A model generated the notes under the pieces. It was not told where the DNA came from. It saw only the letters and a program-made list of their open reading frames with translations, and made no database searches. Positions 63,237 through 64,000 of a stretch of DNA of 64,000 nucleotides are shown piece by piece (positions within the stretch are counted from its first letter, which is position 1; every line of letters starts with the position of its first letter). Source of the DNA: Kitasatospora mediocidica KCTC 9733 (GTDB taxonomy: Bacteria > Actinomycetota > Actinomycetes > Streptomycetales > Streptomycetaceae). A program made the position numbers and the translations under genes. The DNA lies in assembly GCF_000744225.1 (NCBI RefSeq), contig NZ_JQLN01000003.1, positions 434,001 through 498,000 of the forward strand, written 5' to 3'.

Positions 63237-64000
63237 GTGAAGATCAGCGTCATCGGCACCGGCTACCTCGGCGCCACCCACGCCGCCGCGATGGCCGAAC
63301 TCGGCCACCAGGTGCTCGGCATGGACACCGACACCCACAAGGTCGAGGCCCTGAACAAGGGCCAGGCCCCGTTCGTCGAACGCGGCCTGGACAACCTGCT
63401 CGCCAAGCACACCACCGCCGGCACCCTGCGCTTCACCGCCTCCTACGCGGAGGCCGCCGAGTTCGCCGACGTCCATTTCCTTGGCATCGGCACCCCCCAG
63501 CAGAGTGACAGCTGCGCCTACGACCTCACCCACCTGCACGCCGCCGTCCGCCGCCTGGCCCCCCGACTCGCCGACGGCGCGGTGATCATCGGCAAATCCA
63601 CCGTCCCGGTCGGCACCACCACCCAGCTGCGGCATGTCCTCAACGACCACACTCGCACCGGCCACCGCGTCCACCTCGCCTGGTCGCCGGAGTTCCTGCG
63701 TGAATCCTTCGCCGTCGAGGACACCCTTCGCCCGGACCGCATCGTGCTCGGCATCGAGGACGGCGACACCACCAGCGAGGCGGTCTTCCGGGCCGTCTAC
63801 GCGGACATCCTCGGCGCAGGCTCCCCGCTGATCGTCACCGACCTGCCCACCGCCGAGCTGATCAAGGGCGCCGCCAACGCCTTCCTGGCCACCAAGATCT
63901 CCTTCATCAACGCGATGGCCGAGCTCTGCGAGCTGACCGGCGCCGACGTCCAACAGCTCGCCCTTGGCCTGGGCTATGACCAGCGGATCGGCTTCAAGGG
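63237..64000 (+). CDS. UDP-glucose 6-dehydrogenase (cut by window edge)
   Basis: Starts GTG (GGAGGA seven bases upstream) and runs off the right edge; 254 residues are present. The Rossmann motif ISVIGTGYLGATHAAAMAEL, the GIGTPQ element and GKSTVPVGTTTQL, then WSPEFLRESFAVEDTLRPDR and the LIKGAANAFLATKISFINAM domain-linking helix are typical. The catalytic Cys lies beyond the edge. It oxidises UDP-glucose to UDP-glucuronate, though GDP-mannose or UDP-N-acetyl sugars are used by relatives. Third gene of the asnB operon. Confidence 0.9.
   Translation, partial: MKISVIGTGYLGATHAAAMAELGHQVLGMDTDTHKVEALNKGQAPFVERGLDNLLAKHTTAGTLRFTASYAEAAEFADVHFLGIGTPQQSDSCAYDLTHLHAAVRRLAPRLADGAVIIGKSTVPVGTTTQLRHVLNDHTRTGHRVHLAWSPEFLRESFAVEDTLRPDRIVLGIEDGDTTSEAVFRAVYADILGAGSPLIVTDLPTAELIKGAANAFLATKISFINAMAELCELTGADVQQLALGLGYDQRIGFK

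Noticed and set aside
40728..64000. A whole integrative element or prophage after tRNA-Pro
   Set aside because: No integrase, phage structural gene, or duplicated attachment site is visible; called accessory only.

Overview
The window is about 70% GC chromosomal DNA from an actinomycete, most likely a Streptomycetaceae (Streptomyces, Kitasatospora or a close relative). This rests on strong third-position GC, frequent GTG and TTG starts, GC-rich hairpin terminators without T-tracts, and a gene order typical of that family: tlyA, nadK, recN, glycosyltransferase, pyrG, NUDIX, ald, parA-like, scpA, scpB, rluB, tyrA, cmk, der. The genus cannot be settled from this stretch.

Positions 1-34,000 are mostly conserved core. 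A DUF1015 gene cut by the left edge is followed by TPR, HAD-phosphatase, TlyA and NAD kinase genes. A divergent MocR-type regulator and YczE-like membrane protein pair lies between nadK and recN. Then come recN, a GT4 glycosyltransferase, a convergent GH15 gene, pyrG with a strong terminator, an ADP-ribose-type NUDIX gene and a STAND-ATPase/TPR gene. Alanine dehydrogenase precedes a chromosome-segregation operon (parA-like, a basic ribbon-helix-helix-like gene, scpA, scpB, rluB). RluB carries an unusually long Gly/Arg-rich tandem tract. Two tandem MuiA-like genes sit upstream of tyrA, one broken in frame by what look like missing bases in C runs. cmk and der close the block.

Positions 34,000-40,900 hold two low-complexity conserved proteins, two resuscitation-promoting-factor genes (one with LysM), an acyl-CoA thioesterase, an MFS exporter and tRNA-Pro(GGG). 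A 26-bp perfect palindrome separates the second rpf gene from tesB.

From the tRNA to the right edge the content looks accessory. It contains a decayed IS3-type transposase, a poxB-like and FMN/Fe-S glutamate-synthase-like pair, gene remnants, a PAP2/diacylglycerol-kinase fusion, a YdcF protein, a CBS protein and small unannotated genes. A cold-shock pair (csp and a DEAD-box helicase) has suggestive leader RNA structures. A Tudor-like small protein, a beta-carbonic anhydrase and a long TnpB-family protein with hairpins at its 3' end follow. The stretch ends with a CPA1 antiporter, a DUF4118 protein and a divergent regulator facing an asparagine synthetase, NUDIX and UDP-glucose dehydrogenase operon that runs off the right edge.

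The points most worth following are the leader structures of the cold-shock genes, the TnpB locus with an altered RuvC-III motif and ωRNA-like hairpins, the asnB operon with its operator-like repeats and leader hairpin, and the apparent sequence errors in the MuiA-like gene. All functions are inferred from sequence motifs recognised by eye; no database search was run.
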